From contig JAMCWB010000051.1 of assembly GCA_023475025.1 (NCBI GenBank), positions 62,001 through 126,000 of the forward strand: a stretch of DNA of 64,000 nt. Direction: 5' to 3'. This DNA is from Gammaproteobacteria bacterium (lineage in GTDB: Bacteria; Pseudomonadota; Gammaproteobacteria; Pseudomonadales; Pseudomonadaceae). Positions within the stretch are counted from its first letter, which is position 1; every line of letters begins with the position of its first letter. The notes under the pieces are model-generated. The model was not told the origin of the DNA and did no database searches. It saw nothing but the letters and a program-made list of their open reading frames with translations. Shown here piece after piece: positions 8,040 through 18,601 of the stretch. A program made the position numbers and the translations under genes.

Positions 8040-8954
8040 ATGAGTAATCTGTTGAACCACCCGGACCATGCCAGTACCGAACAGCAAGGTCGCTGCCCGG
8101 CTATCGAGATGGTGTTACAACCGCGTACCGCCGACCTGGGTGGCTTCAGTGTGCGCCGCGCATTGCCGACTGCGAAAAAACGCAGCCTTGGTCCCTGGGT
8201 ATTTTTCGATGAAATGGGGCCGGCTTGTTTTCCAGCTGGGCAGGGCGTGGATGTCCCCCCGCACCCGCATATTGGTCTGGCCACAGTGACCTACCTGTTT
8301 AGTGGTGAAATGTTGCATCGCGACTCACTGGGCAGCCATCAACGTATTTTTCCGGGGGATATCAACCTGATGGTCGCCGGGAGCGGCATTGTGCACTCAG
8401 AGCGCGAAACGGACGCTGTGCGACAGCGCGAGCATGCGCAGCATGGCTTGCAGCTCTGGCTGGCATTGCCTGCCGAACAAGAAAGCATGCCTCCGGCATT
8501 TCATCACATCGATGCAGCCAGCATCCCGTCAGCTGAGATCAATGGTGTCAGGGTACGCGTGCTGATGGGCGCGGCCTATGGCTTCAATTCGCCCGTGCCG
8601 GTATTTTCCCCGACACTCTATATCGAAGCATCCTTACAAGCCGGGCAACGTCTGGAATTACCCGAAGCCGACGAGCGCGGGCTATACGTGCTCAAGGGTT
8701 CAGTCAACCTGAACGGCAGTGTAGTGCAACAAGGCAGCATGGCTATTCTTGGCAACATGCAGCAGCTTGAGATTCAATCCAGGGAGAATACGCAGATCGT
8801 CATGATCGGTGGCGCATCGCTGGGCAAGCGTTTTATCGAATGGAACTTTGTTGCCAGCCGCAAGGAGCTGATCGAGCAAGCCAAGGCTGACTGGCAGGCT
8901 GGGCGTTTCCCGACAGTGCCCGGTGATGAGCATGAGTTTATTGCATACCCATAG
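8040..8954 (+). CDS. Pirin family protein
   Basis: A 304-residue bicupin. The N-terminal pirin cupin has the metal-binding residues H75 and H77 (in PHPHIG) and H119 and E121 (in GIVHSE), followed by a pirin C-terminal cupin (about 180-285). Bacterial pirins are iron-dependent; some act as quercetinases and others as regulators, so the role here is open. The ATG at 8040 is chosen over 8 kb upstream extensions beginning at 7983, which would add residues not found in pirins. It is divergent from anr with about 215 bp between the starts, so shared control is possible. Confidence 0.88.
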   Translation: MSNLLNHPDHASTEQQGRCPAIEMVLQPRTADLGGFSVRRALPTAKKRSLGPWVFFDEMGPACFPAGQGVDVPPHPHIGLATVTYLFSGEMLHRDSLGSHQRIFPGDINLMVAGSGIVHSERETDAVRQREHAQHGLQLWLALPAEQESMPPAFHHIDAASIPSAEINGVRVRVLMGAAYGFNSPVPVFSPTLYIEASLQAGQRLELPEADERGLYVLKGSVNLNGSVVQQGSMAILGNMQQLEIQSRENTQIVMIGGASLGKRFIEWNFVASRKELIEQAKADWQAGRFPTVPGDEHEFIAYP

Positions 8955-9015
8955 GCCAGGAGGCGGGTCAGAATCTTTGCACAAATAACGCAGCAATTAT
9001 CCTATTTAACATAAT

Positions 9016-9031
9016 ATACATTATACGAAGT
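9016..9031 (-). other. 16-nt match to part of loxP
   Basis: On the minus strand this AT-rich intergenic stretch reads ACTTCGTATAATGTAT, identical to 16 consecutive bases of the P1 loxP site (most of one arm plus six spacer bases). The second 13-bp arm is absent, so it is not a functional Cre site. It is probably coincidence in AT-rich DNA. Confidence 0.3.
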
Positions 9032-9112
9032 ATGATAGCAGCATAAGGCAGGCACAGACTCGGTAACTGACAGCAATACTCATCCAGCAAGCCATCAGCT
9101 ACCAGCTATCGG

Positions 9113-12100
9113 TTATTCGGTATCGCCAAAATCAATCCGGTAGAAAAAGTCCAGCGAGTTAGCCAGGCCACCGACTGCTTCCAGATACAGGCGTCGGGTC
9201 AGGTCATAACGCAAGGCTATCTGGTTGGCGGGTTCAAACACACCCACACCATAGCGCAGGCTTAGCCGCTCGGTCAGATAGCCTGCGGCAACCACTGTGG
9301 TTGTCAGGCCGCTGCCTTCAGTTTCCAGCTGGAAGTCTTCAATCCCCAGGCTGCCAGCAATATTTTGCGCCATCGGCGCGCTACCGGCCATGCCCAATGC
9401 CAGTGCGGCCTGACCGAGCATATTGTTGTCCCCGGTATTGTCGCCACCCAGCGGGCGCCCGAGTATCAGGTAAGACAGCGCTTGTTCCTGAGCCATCGCT
9501 GGCTCAGAGAATACTTCGGTCTGCGGCGCCTCGGCCCGGCCACTCAAGCGAAGCCCGGCGACCACGTCATTTACTTCACGGATGGCTTCAATATCCAGGA
9601 ACGGCTGAGAAATAGGCCCGGCGAATAGAATCTGGGCGCGGCGAAGACTCAGCCGTTGCCCGTAACCACGGTAACGGCCATCCAGTACGTTGAGGTCGCC
9701 GGTCGCATTGAGGTTTTCCTGCACTTGCAGCTGGCCACTCAGACGTCCGGTCAAACCGAAACCTTCAAAACGCAACTGATCACCGATCAACAGGCGAACT
9801 GTTGCGTTGATATCCAGCGGCAGCGGTCCCTCCTCCTCTTCCGCCTCATCAACCCCGACAACAACGATATCAGGCGATAAGCGCACGGCTTGTTCTGGCA
9901 GTTCGCGCACCACGATGTCGCCCTCCGGCACTGCAATCCTGCCGCTGATGTCCAGCCGGTTATCTGTCAATTCAACGCGCAAATCGGGGCTTACGCGCAA
10001 GTCCGCAAAGGGATCGACCACTACCGGCAGATGTTCACCACGCAGGGTCAGTAACAGGTCGAGCTCGGGAGCCCAGGTAACATGCCCGTTCAGGGCACCC
10101 TCGCCCCGACTGCCGCTACGCCAGCTACCATCAATATCAGCCCGTTGACCTGCCACCTGGATAGCCACAGTCAGGTCATCCATATTGATGGGCAGTTCGC
10201 GACCACTGACATGACCGTCTGCTAACAACAGGTCACCGTTGATGTCCGCTTCGGTCAAAGTCCCGGCCAACTGACCACTGCCGTTGAGTTCGCCACGCAG
10301 GCTTTCTACCTGGGGCAGGAACGGCCGCAGAATATCCAGTTTGATGCCGCTGACCTGATAACTGCCTGAGAGCGTTTGCGCCCCGGCCGGATCTGTGATC
10401 TCGGCATCGACCAGCAACTCGCCAATACCTTCGCTGAGAACACGTATGCGGGTTTCCGCACGACCGGCCAGCAGGTCACCTTTAAGGCTGATCTCGTCGT
10501 AGGCAAAATCCAGCGTCTGTTCCGGGTTTTGCAGGGTGATTACCCCGTTCTCACTACGAATATCGATCTGTGCTACCGGTGCTTGGCCGCTGCGCTGGGC
10601 AAAAGCAATATCCGCATTCAAGGTGGCGGCCCAGTCGATATCATCGGGCATCAGGTGTTGCAGCGATACCAGCGTAAAGTCACGCAAGGTCAAGGCAACA
10701 CGCTGTTCCGGCAACAAGGCCTGCTCGCCTTCAAAGCACAGCGCGGCGCCCTCTTGCCGCCAACAATGCTCACCGAGGGTAAGGCTACCGCTGTTCAGTT
10801 GATAAGCCAGTGCTGCCGTCTCCTGCAGTGACCAGACCATTTCATCGCTGGCTATTTCTCCACGGGCAATCTGGCCCTGCCAGGCCGTATCATCCAGTCC
10901 ACCGTTGAGCACCAGATCAACATCTGCCGGACCACGATCAATTGCCAGGCTGAGCTGGTGACTGGCTTTGTTACCTTGCAAGCCAAGCACCAGGTTACCG
11001 ATGCGGGTATCCGCCTGGCGCAGATGGTTGGCGCTCATATCCAGCTGCATCGGCAGCGCGTCACTCAGGGTAATCGAGGATGTCAACTCCGGGCGTACCA
11101 GATGAAAATCATCATAACCCAGGCGCCCTCCCCTTAACTCACTGTTGATGCTTACCGCATTGGCCGGGCCGGTGACGCTGACCTGGCCTGCCAGATCACC
11201 ACTCAGACCAGGCCACAGGGTATGCATATTGGGTAGTTCAATAGTCAGTGAAGCATTGACCTGATCACGCCAATAGCCCTCAGCAGCGATACGGTTATCT
11301 CCCTGCGCAATCAACAACTCAGGCAGCTCCCAGGCGTTATCACTATGGGACAAGCTGCCACGCAGGGTCAGTGGCTGTAAGCGCATTTCACCGTCCAGGT
11401 CCCAGCTGGCATCCAGTTGCAGGCGGCCATCAAGGCTACCCTGACTGGTGACCGGACCGCTCAGTTGGCCGGGAAGCTCGGCAACAAACACGCCCGGATC
11501 GATACCGTCGAGCAGCAAGTCAGCTTGCCAGCTGAGCTGTGGCTCAAGTTGCAGGTCTACTTCGCCCCTCGCCAGGCCGGCAGGGGTGGTGACCAGCAAG
11601 TCCCGAATGGCCGCCTGCTGAGGGCTGGCTGAAGCACGCAGGCTGAGGCTGATCGCCTGATTGGCCACACCGCGCAGATCAGCCGCCAGATTGCCCTGTA
11701 CGGCCATTCCTTCTACGTCAGCATTAATATCCAGCGCATGCAGACTGATATCACCCAGATCCTGCGGGTACAGTCGTTGCCAGGGAAAATCGCGCAGCTG
11801 CAGTTGCAGGCTGGCACGTGGCTCACTGCCGGACCAGTCAGCACTGCCGCGCAAGGTTAACTGGCGTTCGCGGTCTTCAGCGGCATACAGCAGCAGCTGC
11901 AGATCATCTGCCTGTTCCAGGGTGACGGCTGTCTGCCATTCAGCGCGAACCGCACTGCCCTCACCTTCGCCCGGGAAATCGGCATCACCATTGACGGCAA
12001 AGCCATCATCCAGGTTACCGGCAATCTGGACGCTCCACTGCTCCATGGTCAATGATGGCGGCAGCTCGCTGAGTGGCAGAAAACGGCCACCTTGCCAATT

Positions 12101-12853
12101 CAAGTCGAGGGGTGCGCTGGCTTCCAGCGGGGAGACCTGCCCCTGAAGCCTGCCTGCCACATAGCCCCGTGTGCGCACATCCACATCCAGCGTTGACAAG
12201 CTGCCATCCAGACGAATGCTGGCACTCAGGGGCTTGTTGTCAACCTGAGGCAACTGCACCTGGCTACGCAGCATCACGGGCCAGTCACCACTGGTTTGCA
12301 ACTCGGCATTCAATTGCCAGCTGATGTCGCCTGCAGAGCCGCTGAAGCTGTCAATCAGCACAACATCCTTACTGGCAGACACGGACAGCTGCACTTGCTG
12401 CAGTAGCGGGTCTTCACTATCCAGACGCAGGCTGGCCAACGAGATACGGTCAATCTGGACGCTGAGCGGCAAATCCACCGCAGGCAACTCAATACGTGCC
12501 GGCCGTGGCTCAGGATCAGTGTCGCCCGGTTCGATACTCAGGATGACATTACCGACTGCCAGCTCATCAATGCACAGGCGCAAGCCATAGAGGCAATTGG
12601 CGGACCAGGCAAACTGCAGGGTGTCGACCGCTGCTGTCAGCCCTTCATCTTCCCAACGGATCCCGGAAAACTGCCAGCCACGCCAGAACTGGCCGTTGAC
12701 CGTCTCGATCTGCAAGCGCGGCTCAACCCGCTGTGCTTGCTCGAACAGCCAGCGATTAACATGTTCGCTGGTCAACAATAGGGCTATCAGCAAGGGCAGG
12801 ATCGCCAGCAGAAAGGCGCCGCGAACCAGGGTCTTGAGCAGGAAAACGATCAC
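9113..12853 (-). CDS. tamB: TamB, translocation and assembly module inner-membrane subunit
   Basis: A 1246-residue AsmA-like bridge protein, close to the usual TamB length. It has an N-terminal membrane anchor (about residues 8-27), then a very long repetitive beta-rich periplasmic body typical of the beta-taco groove that spans the periplasm, and the conserved C-terminal TamB domain (formerly DUF490, about 900-1246) ending RIDFGDTE. With TamA it supports outer-membrane protein assembly and/or phospholipid transport to the outer membrane. The start overlaps the tamA stop by 4 bases, so the two are translationally coupled. Confidence 0.93.
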   Translation of the reverse strand: MIVFLLKTLVRGAFLLAILPLLIALLLTSEHVNRWLFEQAQRVEPRLQIETVNGQFWRGWQFSGIRWEDEGLTAAVDTLQFAWSANCLYGLRLCIDELAVGNVILSIEPGDTDPEPRPARIELPAVDLPLSVQIDRISLASLRLDSEDPLLQQVQLSVSASKDVVLIDSFSGSAGDISWQLNAELQTSGDWPVMLRSQVQLPQVDNKPLSASIRLDGSLSTLDVDVRTRGYVAGRLQGQVSPLEASAPLDLNWQGGRFLPLSELPPSLTMEQWSVQIAGNLDDGFAVNGDADFPGEGEGSAVRAEWQTAVTLEQADDLQLLLYAAEDRERQLTLRGSADWSGSEPRASLQLQLRDFPWQRLYPQDLGDISLHALDINADVEGMAVQGNLAADLRGVANQAISLSLRASASPQQAAIRDLLVTTPAGLARGEVDLQLEPQLSWQADLLLDGIDPGVFVAELPGQLSGPVTSQGSLDGRLQLDASWDLDGEMRLQPLTLRGSLSHSDNAWELPELLIAQGDNRIAAEGYWRDQVNASLTIELPNMHTLWPGLSGDLAGQVSVTGPANAVSINSELRGGRLGYDDFHLVRPELTSSITLSDALPMQLDMSANHLRQADTRIGNLVLGLQGNKASHQLSLAIDRGPADVDLVLNGGLDDTAWQGQIARGEIASDEMVWSLQETAALAYQLNSGSLTLGEHCWRQEGAALCFEGEQALLPEQRVALTLRDFTLVSLQHLMPDDIDWAATLNADIAFAQRSGQAPVAQIDIRSENGVITLQNPEQTLDFAYDEISLKGDLLAGRAETRIRVLSEGIGELLVDAEITDPAGAQTLSGSYQVSGIKLDILRPFLPQVESLRGELNGSGQLAGTLTEADINGDLLLADGHVSGRELPINMDDLTVAIQVAGQRADIDGSWRSGSRGEGALNGHVTWAPELDLLLTLRGEHLPVVVDPFADLRVSPDLRVELTDNRLDISGRIAVPEGDIVVRELPEQAVRLSPDIVVVGVDEAEEEEGPLPLDINATVRLLIGDQLRFEGFGLTGRLSGQLQVQENLNATGDLNVLDGRYRGYGQRLSLRRAQILFAGPISQPFLDIEAIREVNDVVAGLRLSGRAEAPQTEVFSEPAMAQEQALSYLILGRPLGGDNTGDNNMLGQAALALGMAGSAPMAQNIAGSLGIEDFQLETEGSGLTTTVVAAGYLTERLSLRYGVGVFEPANQIALRYDLTRRLYLEAVGGLANSLDFFYRIDFGDTE

Positions 12854-14556
12854 AAGTCTGGCCCCATGGAAAAGTGCAAACGAAAGCCTTCATCCGGGTC
12901 GCTCACCGAACGGGCGATATCAAAGCGAATAGGGCCGACCGGCGACACCCAGCGAACCCCAAAACCAACGCTGGTCTTCAATGGATCATCCCAGGTATCG
13001 ACCGCGTTACCATGATCGACAAAGGTTGCCGCGCGCCAGCCCTGGCGAAATTCATACTGGTATTCCAGTGTACTGGTCGCCAGGTAACGCGCACCTATGC
13101 GATCACCGCTGTCATCAACCGGTGACAGGTTGCGAAATGCATAACCCCGCACGCTCTGGTCGCCACCGGCAAAGAAACGCAGTGACGGCGGCACACCCGA
13201 GAAGGAATTGCTGCCAATGGCACCGACCTGCCCGCGTGCGAGGAAGCGGTGATTGTCGGCCAGGGTATACAGTCCCTTTACGGTCGAATTGACCCGCGCA
13301 AAGTCGATATCCGAAACCACCCCTTCCTTTGCGCCCTGCACATCAAACTGCACACTCCAGCCATGGGTAGGATCAATACCACCCGACGAGCGCACTCGCT
13401 GAAAGGACACGCTGGGAATCAGCAGCGTGCTGTTGCCGCGATCATTACCCACGGTAAATTTTTCCTGCTCCAGCCGCAGGCCGACAACGCGCTCCCAGCC
13501 ACTGTCCAGCCGGCGTTGCCATTGGGTGCCGAGTGTCAGGCTTTCACTGTCCACGCCATCAATTTCTTCGCGCTGATAGCCGGTTACAAAACGCAGATTG
13601 CTGCTGACCGGCGGTGTCAGTGGAATCTGGTAATAGCCACTCAATTGCTGCCTGGGCGCCGACACTTCCATCTCGGTGCCACGGGAGTGACCACGTGAGT
13701 TCAGCCAGTGCTGGGTCCAGGTCGCCCGCGCCCGCGGCCCGACGTCAGTGGAAAAGCCACCACCGAAGCCTAACGAATGGGGTTTGCGTGCGCGCACCTC
13801 GGCCTTGACCGGAATAACACCGTCTACTGCCTCACCACTGGGAGCCGATACTTGTACGCTGTCAAAATAACCGATCGACAACAGGTCCCGATTGAGACTG
13901 GCGATCAGGTCGGCATCATAAGGAATGTCAGCGTCGAAGGTGACCATGCGCTGCAGCAGATCTTCGTCAAAAGGCGACTCACTGAACACCACGTCACCCA
14001 GCCGATAACGCTCACCGGTGCGATACACCAGATCGAGGTCTGCCTGGTTGGCAATCGGGTTGACGCGCACGCGCTGCTGACTGAAGCGGCCAGAGAAGTA
14101 ACCGTAACGCAGGGCCTGGTTGTTGATCAGGGTTTTCAGGCTTTCATAATGACCGTGGTGGAGTTGCTCACCGGGTCGCAAACGCTCGCTGGAAGGCAAG
14201 TCGAACTCACGCGTGCCCTCACCCGGCCCGAGAATACGGATATTGACCCGGTTATAGCGCACCGGCTCGCCCAGTTGGACGTTCAGCACCAGAACAGGCG
14301 CCTCATCCGGGCCATCGACCTGGGGCCGAATACGCGTGTTGTAATAGCCCAGGGCCTGGGCAGCCTGCTCAGCCTGAGTGCTGCTATGTCGAGCCAGTCG
14401 CCACATCTCCCGACGCGACTCAGCCTGAAGCTCACCAATAAAAGCTTCTATATTGGCTTTGACTTCACTGTTGTCTGGCTCCACCCGCACATCCAGTTGC
14501 GCCCAGGCTGCACTGGCGAAGATCAACAGCAAACTGACAGTGACAGCACGGAACAT
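12850..14556 (-). CDS. tamA: TamA, Omp85-family outer-membrane assembly protein
   Basis: A 568-residue Omp85 protein. It has a signal peptide (MFRAVTVSLLLIFASAAWA, residues 1-19), POTRA domains about 20-255, and a 16-strand beta barrel with the family motifs GFSTDVGPRARATW and FFAGGDQSVRGY (the VRGY/F lid-lock motif), ending FSMGPDL. It partners with TamB at the outer membrane. The start at 14556 is selected because the signal peptide begins there; an in-frame extension to 14685 adds 43 residues with no signal character. It is divergent from xthA (149 bp between starts). Confidence 0.93.
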   Translation of the reverse strand: MFRAVTVSLLLIFASAAWAQLDVRVEPDNSEVKANIEAFIGELQAESRREMWRLARHSSTQAEQAAQALGYYNTRIRPQVDGPDEAPVLVLNVQLGEPVRYNRVNIRILGPGEGTREFDLPSSERLRPGEQLHHGHYESLKTLINNQALRYGYFSGRFSQQRVRVNPIANQADLDLVYRTGERYRLGDVVFSESPFDEDLLQRMVTFDADIPYDADLIASLNRDLLSIGYFDSVQVSAPSGEAVDGVIPVKAEVRARKPHSLGFGGGFSTDVGPRARATWTQHWLNSRGHSRGTEMEVSAPRQQLSGYYQIPLTPPVSSNLRFVTGYQREEIDGVDSESLTLGTQWQRRLDSGWERVVGLRLEQEKFTVGNDRGNSTLLIPSVSFQRVRSSGGIDPTHGWSVQFDVQGAKEGVVSDIDFARVNSTVKGLYTLADNHRFLARGQVGAIGSNSFSGVPPSLRFFAGGDQSVRGYAFRNLSPVDDSGDRIGARYLATSTLEYQYEFRQGWRAATFVDHGNAVDTWDDPLKTSVGFGVRWVSPVGPIRFDIARSVSDPDEGFRLHFSMGPDL

Positions 14557-14704
14557 GGAGAGGTCGGCCTTGGAACGGGTAATTACAGGGTAGAATGCTA
14601 ACATGCGTGCCGTAACCAGCTGGTGAAAATCTGCCTGAAAATCTTTGCAACACACTACAGGCTCTGGCATCAGCGGCTGAAACAAGTAATAAACAGGTCA
14701 ATAA

Positions 14705-15520
14705 ATGAAGTTAATATCTTTTAATATCAATGGAATACGAGCAAGACTTCACCAGCTTTCAGAGATAATTGATAGCCACCAGCCGGATGTTATCGGACTC
14801 CAGGAAACCAAGGTTGATGATCCTGCTTTCCCCTTGGCCGCCGTTGAAGCACTGGGCTATCAGGTGTATTACCACGGCCAGAAAGGCCATTACGGGGTTG
14901 CCCTGCTGACCAGGCACACGCCGCTATGGGTCAACAAGGGCCTGCCCACGGATGACCCCGAGACCCAAAAACGCCTGATCAGTGCCGCTATCCCCTGCGC
15001 CGACGGCGAGCCACTGATCGTTTTCAATGGCTACTTCCCCCAGGGAGAAAGCCGCGATCATCCGACCAAATTTCCCGCCAAGGCGCGCTTTTATAGCGAC
15101 TTGCAGGCTCACCTGGAACAGCATCATGCGCCGGAGCAGCGGCTGGTGGTCATGGGTGATATCAATATCTCGCCGCAAGATTGCGATATCGGCATTGGTG
15201 CCGACAATGCCAAACGCTGGCTGCGCACTGGCAAGTGCAGCTTTCTGCCAGAGGAGCGTGAGTGGCTGCAACGCCTGAAAGACTGGGGCCTGCATGACAC
15301 CTACCGGCGCCTGCACCCGGACGTGGATGACCGCTTCAGCTGGTTTGATTACCGCAGCAAGGGGTTTGCCGACACACCCAAACGCGGGCTGCGAATAGAC
15401 GTGGTATTGGCCAGCGACAACCTGGTTGAACACTGCGACGAAGCCGGCATCGACTACGACATCCGCGGCATGGAAAAACCGTCGGACCATGCGCCGGTGT
15501 GGGCAAGCTTCAAGTGCTGA
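14705..15520 (+). CDS. xthA: Exodeoxyribonuclease III
   Basis: A 271-residue EEP-family AP endonuclease and 3'-5' exonuclease acting in base-excision repair. Catalytic landmarks are LQETKV (metal ligand E34), [10 protein letters not shown] near residue 152 (Asp/Asn pair) and SDHAPVW (H262). Length equals E. coli XthA within a few residues. The start [15 protein letters not shown] is canonical. It faces the convergent clpA, with two palindromes between the stops. Confidence 0.95.
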   Translation: MKLISFNINGIRARLHQLSEIIDSHQPDVIGLQETKVDDPAFPLAAVEALGYQVYYHGQKGHYGVALLTRHTPLWVNKGLPTDDPETQKRLISAAIPCADGEPLIVFNGYFPQGESRDHPTKFPAKARFYSDLQAHLEQHHAPEQRLVVMGDINISPQDCDIGIGADNAKRWLRTGKCSFLPEEREWLQRLKDWGLHDTYRRLHPDVDDRFSWFDYRSKGFADTPKRGLRIDVVLASDNLVEHCDEAGIDYDIRGMEKPSDHAPVWASFKC

Positions 15521-15542
15521 AGACCTGATTAACAACCGTTAC

Positions 15543-15562
15543 GGTCACGGCATGCCGTGACC
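15543..15562. repeat. Perfect 20-bp palindrome (REP-like)
   Basis: GGTCACGGCA/TGCCGTGACC, a perfect palindrome followed by CCTACGCGAGGGG, between the convergent stops of xthA and clpA. With the related element at 15605 it looks like a REP/BIME-type extragenic unit that may also end transcription from both sides. Confidence 0.6.
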
Positions 15563-15604
15563 CTACGCGAGGGGACACTTCTGCGTATGCCCTACCCTTG
15601 CGCA

Positions 15605-15625
15605 GGGACACAGCATGCTGTGCCC
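15605..15625. repeat. Second REP-like palindrome
   Basis: Core CACAGCATGCTGTG (15609-15622) is a perfect 14-bp palindrome flanked by GGGA/CCC. It shares the central GGCATGCC/AGCATGCT layout and the neighbouring CTAC...CGCAGGG words with the element 60 bp upstream. Confidence 0.55.
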
Positions 15626-15636
15626 GCATCACCGCT

Positions 15637-17907
15637 CTAGGCCATTTCGGCTTCCGGCACATCCAGTACCAGTTCACCATCACGCAGGCTGACATGCACA
15701 GTACCGCCCTGCTCCGCCAACTCACCGAACAGAATCTGCTCAGCCAGCGGCCGCTTGATCTTGTCCTGAATCAGGCGGGCCATCGGACGAGCTCCCATCT
15801 GCGGGTCATAACCATGCTCGGCCAGCCAGTCACGCGCTGACTCATCCACATCCAGCAGCACATGCTTGTCTTCCAGCTGCGCCTGCAGTTCGGTGAGGAA
15901 CTTGTCGACCACGAACTTGATGCTGTCGTGATTCAGACGACCAAAGGGAATAATCGCATCCAGGCGGTTGCGGAATTCCGGCGTGAAAGTCTTCTTGATC
16001 ACTTCCATGCCGTCCGTGGTGTGATCCTGCTGAGTAAAGCCGATGGATGCACGGCTCATGGTTTCTGCCCCGGCGTTGGTGGTCATCACCAGTACCACAT
16101 TGCGGAAGTCAGCCTTGCGGCCATTGTTATCGGTCAGGGTACCGTGGTCCATCACCTGCAACAGCAGATTGAAGACTTCCGGGTGCGCCTTCTCGATCTC
16201 ATCCAACAGCAGAACACAGTGCGGGCTCTTGGTGATCGCTTCGGTCAGCAGGCCACCCTGGTCAAAACCGACATACCCCGGAGGTGCGCCAATCAGCCGC
16301 GATACGGTATGCCGCTCCATATACTCGGACATATCAAAACGCACCAGCTCGATACCCAGGCTCTTGGCGAGCTGCCGGGTAACTTCGGTCTTGCCGACCC
16401 CGGTCGGGCCGGAAAACAGGAAGGAACCGACCGGCTTGTCGCTGGACTTGAGACCCGCGCGGGACAGCTTGATTGCCGTCGACAGTGCGCCAATGGCTTC
16501 ATCCTGGCCGAAAACAACCAACTTGAGATCACGATCGAGGTTTTTCAGCAGTTCCTTGTCGCTGGAGCTGACATGCTTGGGTGGAATACGCGCAATCTTG
16601 GCAACAATAGCTTCCACTTCGGCGACATCAATCCGCTCGGCACGCTCTTCGATCGGTTTCAGGCGCTGGTAGGCACCCGCTTCATCAATCACATCAATGG
16701 CCTTGTCAGGCATATGCCGGTCGTTGATGTAACGGGCCGCGAGTTCAGCGGCAACACGCAAGGCCTCATCGGTATAACCGATACCATGGTGCTCCTCAAA
16801 GCGACTCTTGAGCCCCTTGAGGATCTGGATGGTGTCGGTCACCGAGGGTTCGATGATATCGACCTTCTGGAAACGCCGGGCCAGGGCACGGTCCTTCTCG
16901 AAAATGCCACGAAATTCCTGGAAAGTGGTCGAGCCGATGCAACGAATTTCACCGGACGAGAGCAAAGGTTTGAGCAAGTTGGAGGCATCCATGACACCAC
17001 CAGACGCAGCCCCCGCACCAATAATGGTGTGGATTTCGTCGATAAACAGAATCGCTTGCGGCTTTTTACGCAGGGCTTTGAGCAGCGCCTTGAAGCGCTT
17101 CTCGAAATCACCGCGGTATTTGGTTCCTGCCAGCAAAGCACCCAGATCCAATGAATAGACCACCGCTTCGGTGAGAATATCAGGCACTTCACCGTCCACG
17201 ATGCGCTTGGCCAGGCCTTCAGCAATCGCGGTTTTACCCACACCAGCCTCACCCACCAACAGAGGGTTATTCTTGCGCCGGCGCATCAGGATCTGCGCCA
17301 CCCGCTCGACTTCACTGGCACGACCAACCAGCGGATCAATGCGCCCCTGGCGCGCCTGCTCGTTGAGATTGCTGGCATAGGCATCCAGTGGATTGGTTGA
17401 TGTAGCACCGCTCTCGGCTTCATCATCCATGCTTTCCTGTTCGCCGGGTGCCGCCTGGTCACTGTCTTCGGCTACCTTGGAAATACCATGGGAAATAAAG
17501 TTGACCACATCGATGCGGGCAATCTGTTGCTGCTTGAGCAGAAATACCGCCTGGCTTTCCTGCTCACTGAAAATGGCGACCAGGACATTGGCCCCACTGA
17601 CTTCACCTTTACCCGAGCTCTGCACATGGAAAACCGCACGTTGCAATACGCGCTGAAAACCCAACGTCGGCTGGGTTTCACGCTCACTGTCATGGCGCGG
17701 GATCAGAGGGGTGGTTGAATCAATAAATTCGGTCAATTCGCGCCGCAGGCGTTCAAGGTCAGCGCCGCAAGCCCGCAAGACGGCCAGGGCTGAATGGTTA
17801 TCAAGTAGAGCCAGCAGCAAGTGCTCGACTGTCATAAATTCGTGGCGTTTGTTTCGAGCATCCTTGAATGCCAGATTCAGGGTGATCTCCAGATCTCTGT
17901 TGAGCAT
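15637..17907 (-). CDS. clpA: ATP-dependent Clp protease ATP-binding subunit ClpA
   Basis: A 756-residue Hsp100/AAA+ unfoldase that feeds substrates to ClpP. It has an N-terminal Clp_N double repeat (about 1-145), AAA+ D1 with Walker A GEAGVGKT near residue 215, AAA+ D2 with Walker A GPTGVGKT near 497, Walker B motifs LFIDEIHT and LLLDEIEK, and the ClpP-docking loop region. The linker around 150-170 is acidic. It lies 38 bp downstream of clpS on the same strand, the conserved clpS-clpA arrangement for N-degron protein turnover. Confidence 0.97.
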   Translation of the reverse strand: MLNRDLEITLNLAFKDARNKRHEFMTVEHLLLALLDNHSALAVLRACGADLERLRRELTEFIDSTTPLIPRHDSERETQPTLGFQRVLQRAVFHVQSSGKGEVSGANVLVAIFSEQESQAVFLLKQQQIARIDVVNFISHGISKVAEDSDQAAPGEQESMDDEAESGATSTNPLDAYASNLNEQARQGRIDPLVGRASEVERVAQILMRRRKNNPLLVGEAGVGKTAIAEGLAKRIVDGEVPDILTEAVVYSLDLGALLAGTKYRGDFEKRFKALLKALRKKPQAILFIDEIHTIIGAGAASGGVMDASNLLKPLLSSGEIRCIGSTTFQEFRGIFEKDRALARRFQKVDIIEPSVTDTIQILKGLKSRFEEHHGIGYTDEALRVAAELAARYINDRHMPDKAIDVIDEAGAYQRLKPIEERAERIDVAEVEAIVAKIARIPPKHVSSSDKELLKNLDRDLKLVVFGQDEAIGALSTAIKLSRAGLKSSDKPVGSFLFSGPTGVGKTEVTRQLAKSLGIELVRFDMSEYMERHTVSRLIGAPPGYVGFDQGGLLTEAITKSPHCVLLLDEIEKAHPEVFNLLLQVMDHGTLTDNNGRKADFRNVVLVMTTNAGAETMSRASIGFTQQDHTTDGMEVIKKTFTPEFRNRLDAIIPFGRLNHDSIKFVVDKFLTELQAQLEDKHVLLDVDESARDWLAEHGYDPQMGARPMARLIQDKIKRPLAEQILFGELAEQGGTVHVSLRDGELVLDVPEAEMA

Positions 17908-17945
17908 GATGCCACCTCACTCTAGTGCGATCTAATCGCTTAACG

Positions 17946-18308
17946 TTACGCTTCCCGCTGAATTTCACAGATCAGCGGATGCTGGCACTCCCTGGCATAG
18001 TCATTGACTTGCGCCGCCTTGCTTTCTGCAATGTCCCGACTGTAAGTGCCACACACCGCCTTACCCTCAGTATGGACCTTGAGCATGATTTGTGTAGCCG
18101 ATTCGCGTGTGTGATAGAAAAAATGTTCCAGCACCTCAACGACAAAGTCCATCGGTGTGTAGTCGTCATTCATCATGACCACCTGGTAGCGCGATGGGGG
18201 TTGCAACTCCGGCTTGCTGGTCTCGACAGCCAGGCCATGATCGTCAGCGTAGTCCGGCTCGTCCGGCCCGCAATGAATAACGGGTTGATGGTGGTTGAAT
18301 AAAGGCAT
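17946..18308 (-). CDS. clpS: ATP-dependent Clp protease adaptor ClpS
   Basis: A 120-residue N-recognin that delivers N-degron substrates to ClpA. The conserved pocket residues are visible: N47-D48-D49 in MNDDYTPM and H79 in [11 protein letters not shown], plus the C-terminal [10 protein letters not shown]. The N terminus is a flexible extension as expected. I prefer the ATG at 18308; an in-frame GTG at 18350 would add 14 residues but lacks a ribosome site of its own. About 290 bp separate it from the divergent cspD and should hold both promoters. Confidence 0.93.
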   Translation of the reverse strand: MPLFNHHQPVIHCGPDEPDYADDHGLAVETSKPELQPPSRYQVVMMNDDYTPMDFVVEVLEHFFYHTRESATQIMLKVHTEGKAVCGTYSRDIAESKAAQVNDYARECQHPLICEIQREA

Positions 18309-18601
18309 GGATTCCGTTGTCTCGGGTCGGCAAATCGCCTGCTCCTCCACACATTAGACATAAAAGTGTGGACTGGTTCACAGCTTGCCAGAGGCAGGCT
18401 TGACTTACCGAGGTTCAGTGTTAAAAAGTGTAAATGAGTGCGACTCAAGGGTCATCTTGTGTCCATGGACAGCCATCAAGACTGTTCCTGCCACAAGCAA
18501 TGGTCCGATTATCTCACAGGACGTGCGTAAATTTTGCAGTTTTGCGCTCAGTTGATTCAAGCAGTCTCCTGCGCAGCACAGGGCAAACAGAGGGAAGCAG
18601 T

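Noticed and set aside
15862-17154. 430-codon open frame on the plus strand opposite clpA
   Set aside because: It is antisense to a clearly real clpA and its translation shows no domain, so it is a codon-bias shadow.
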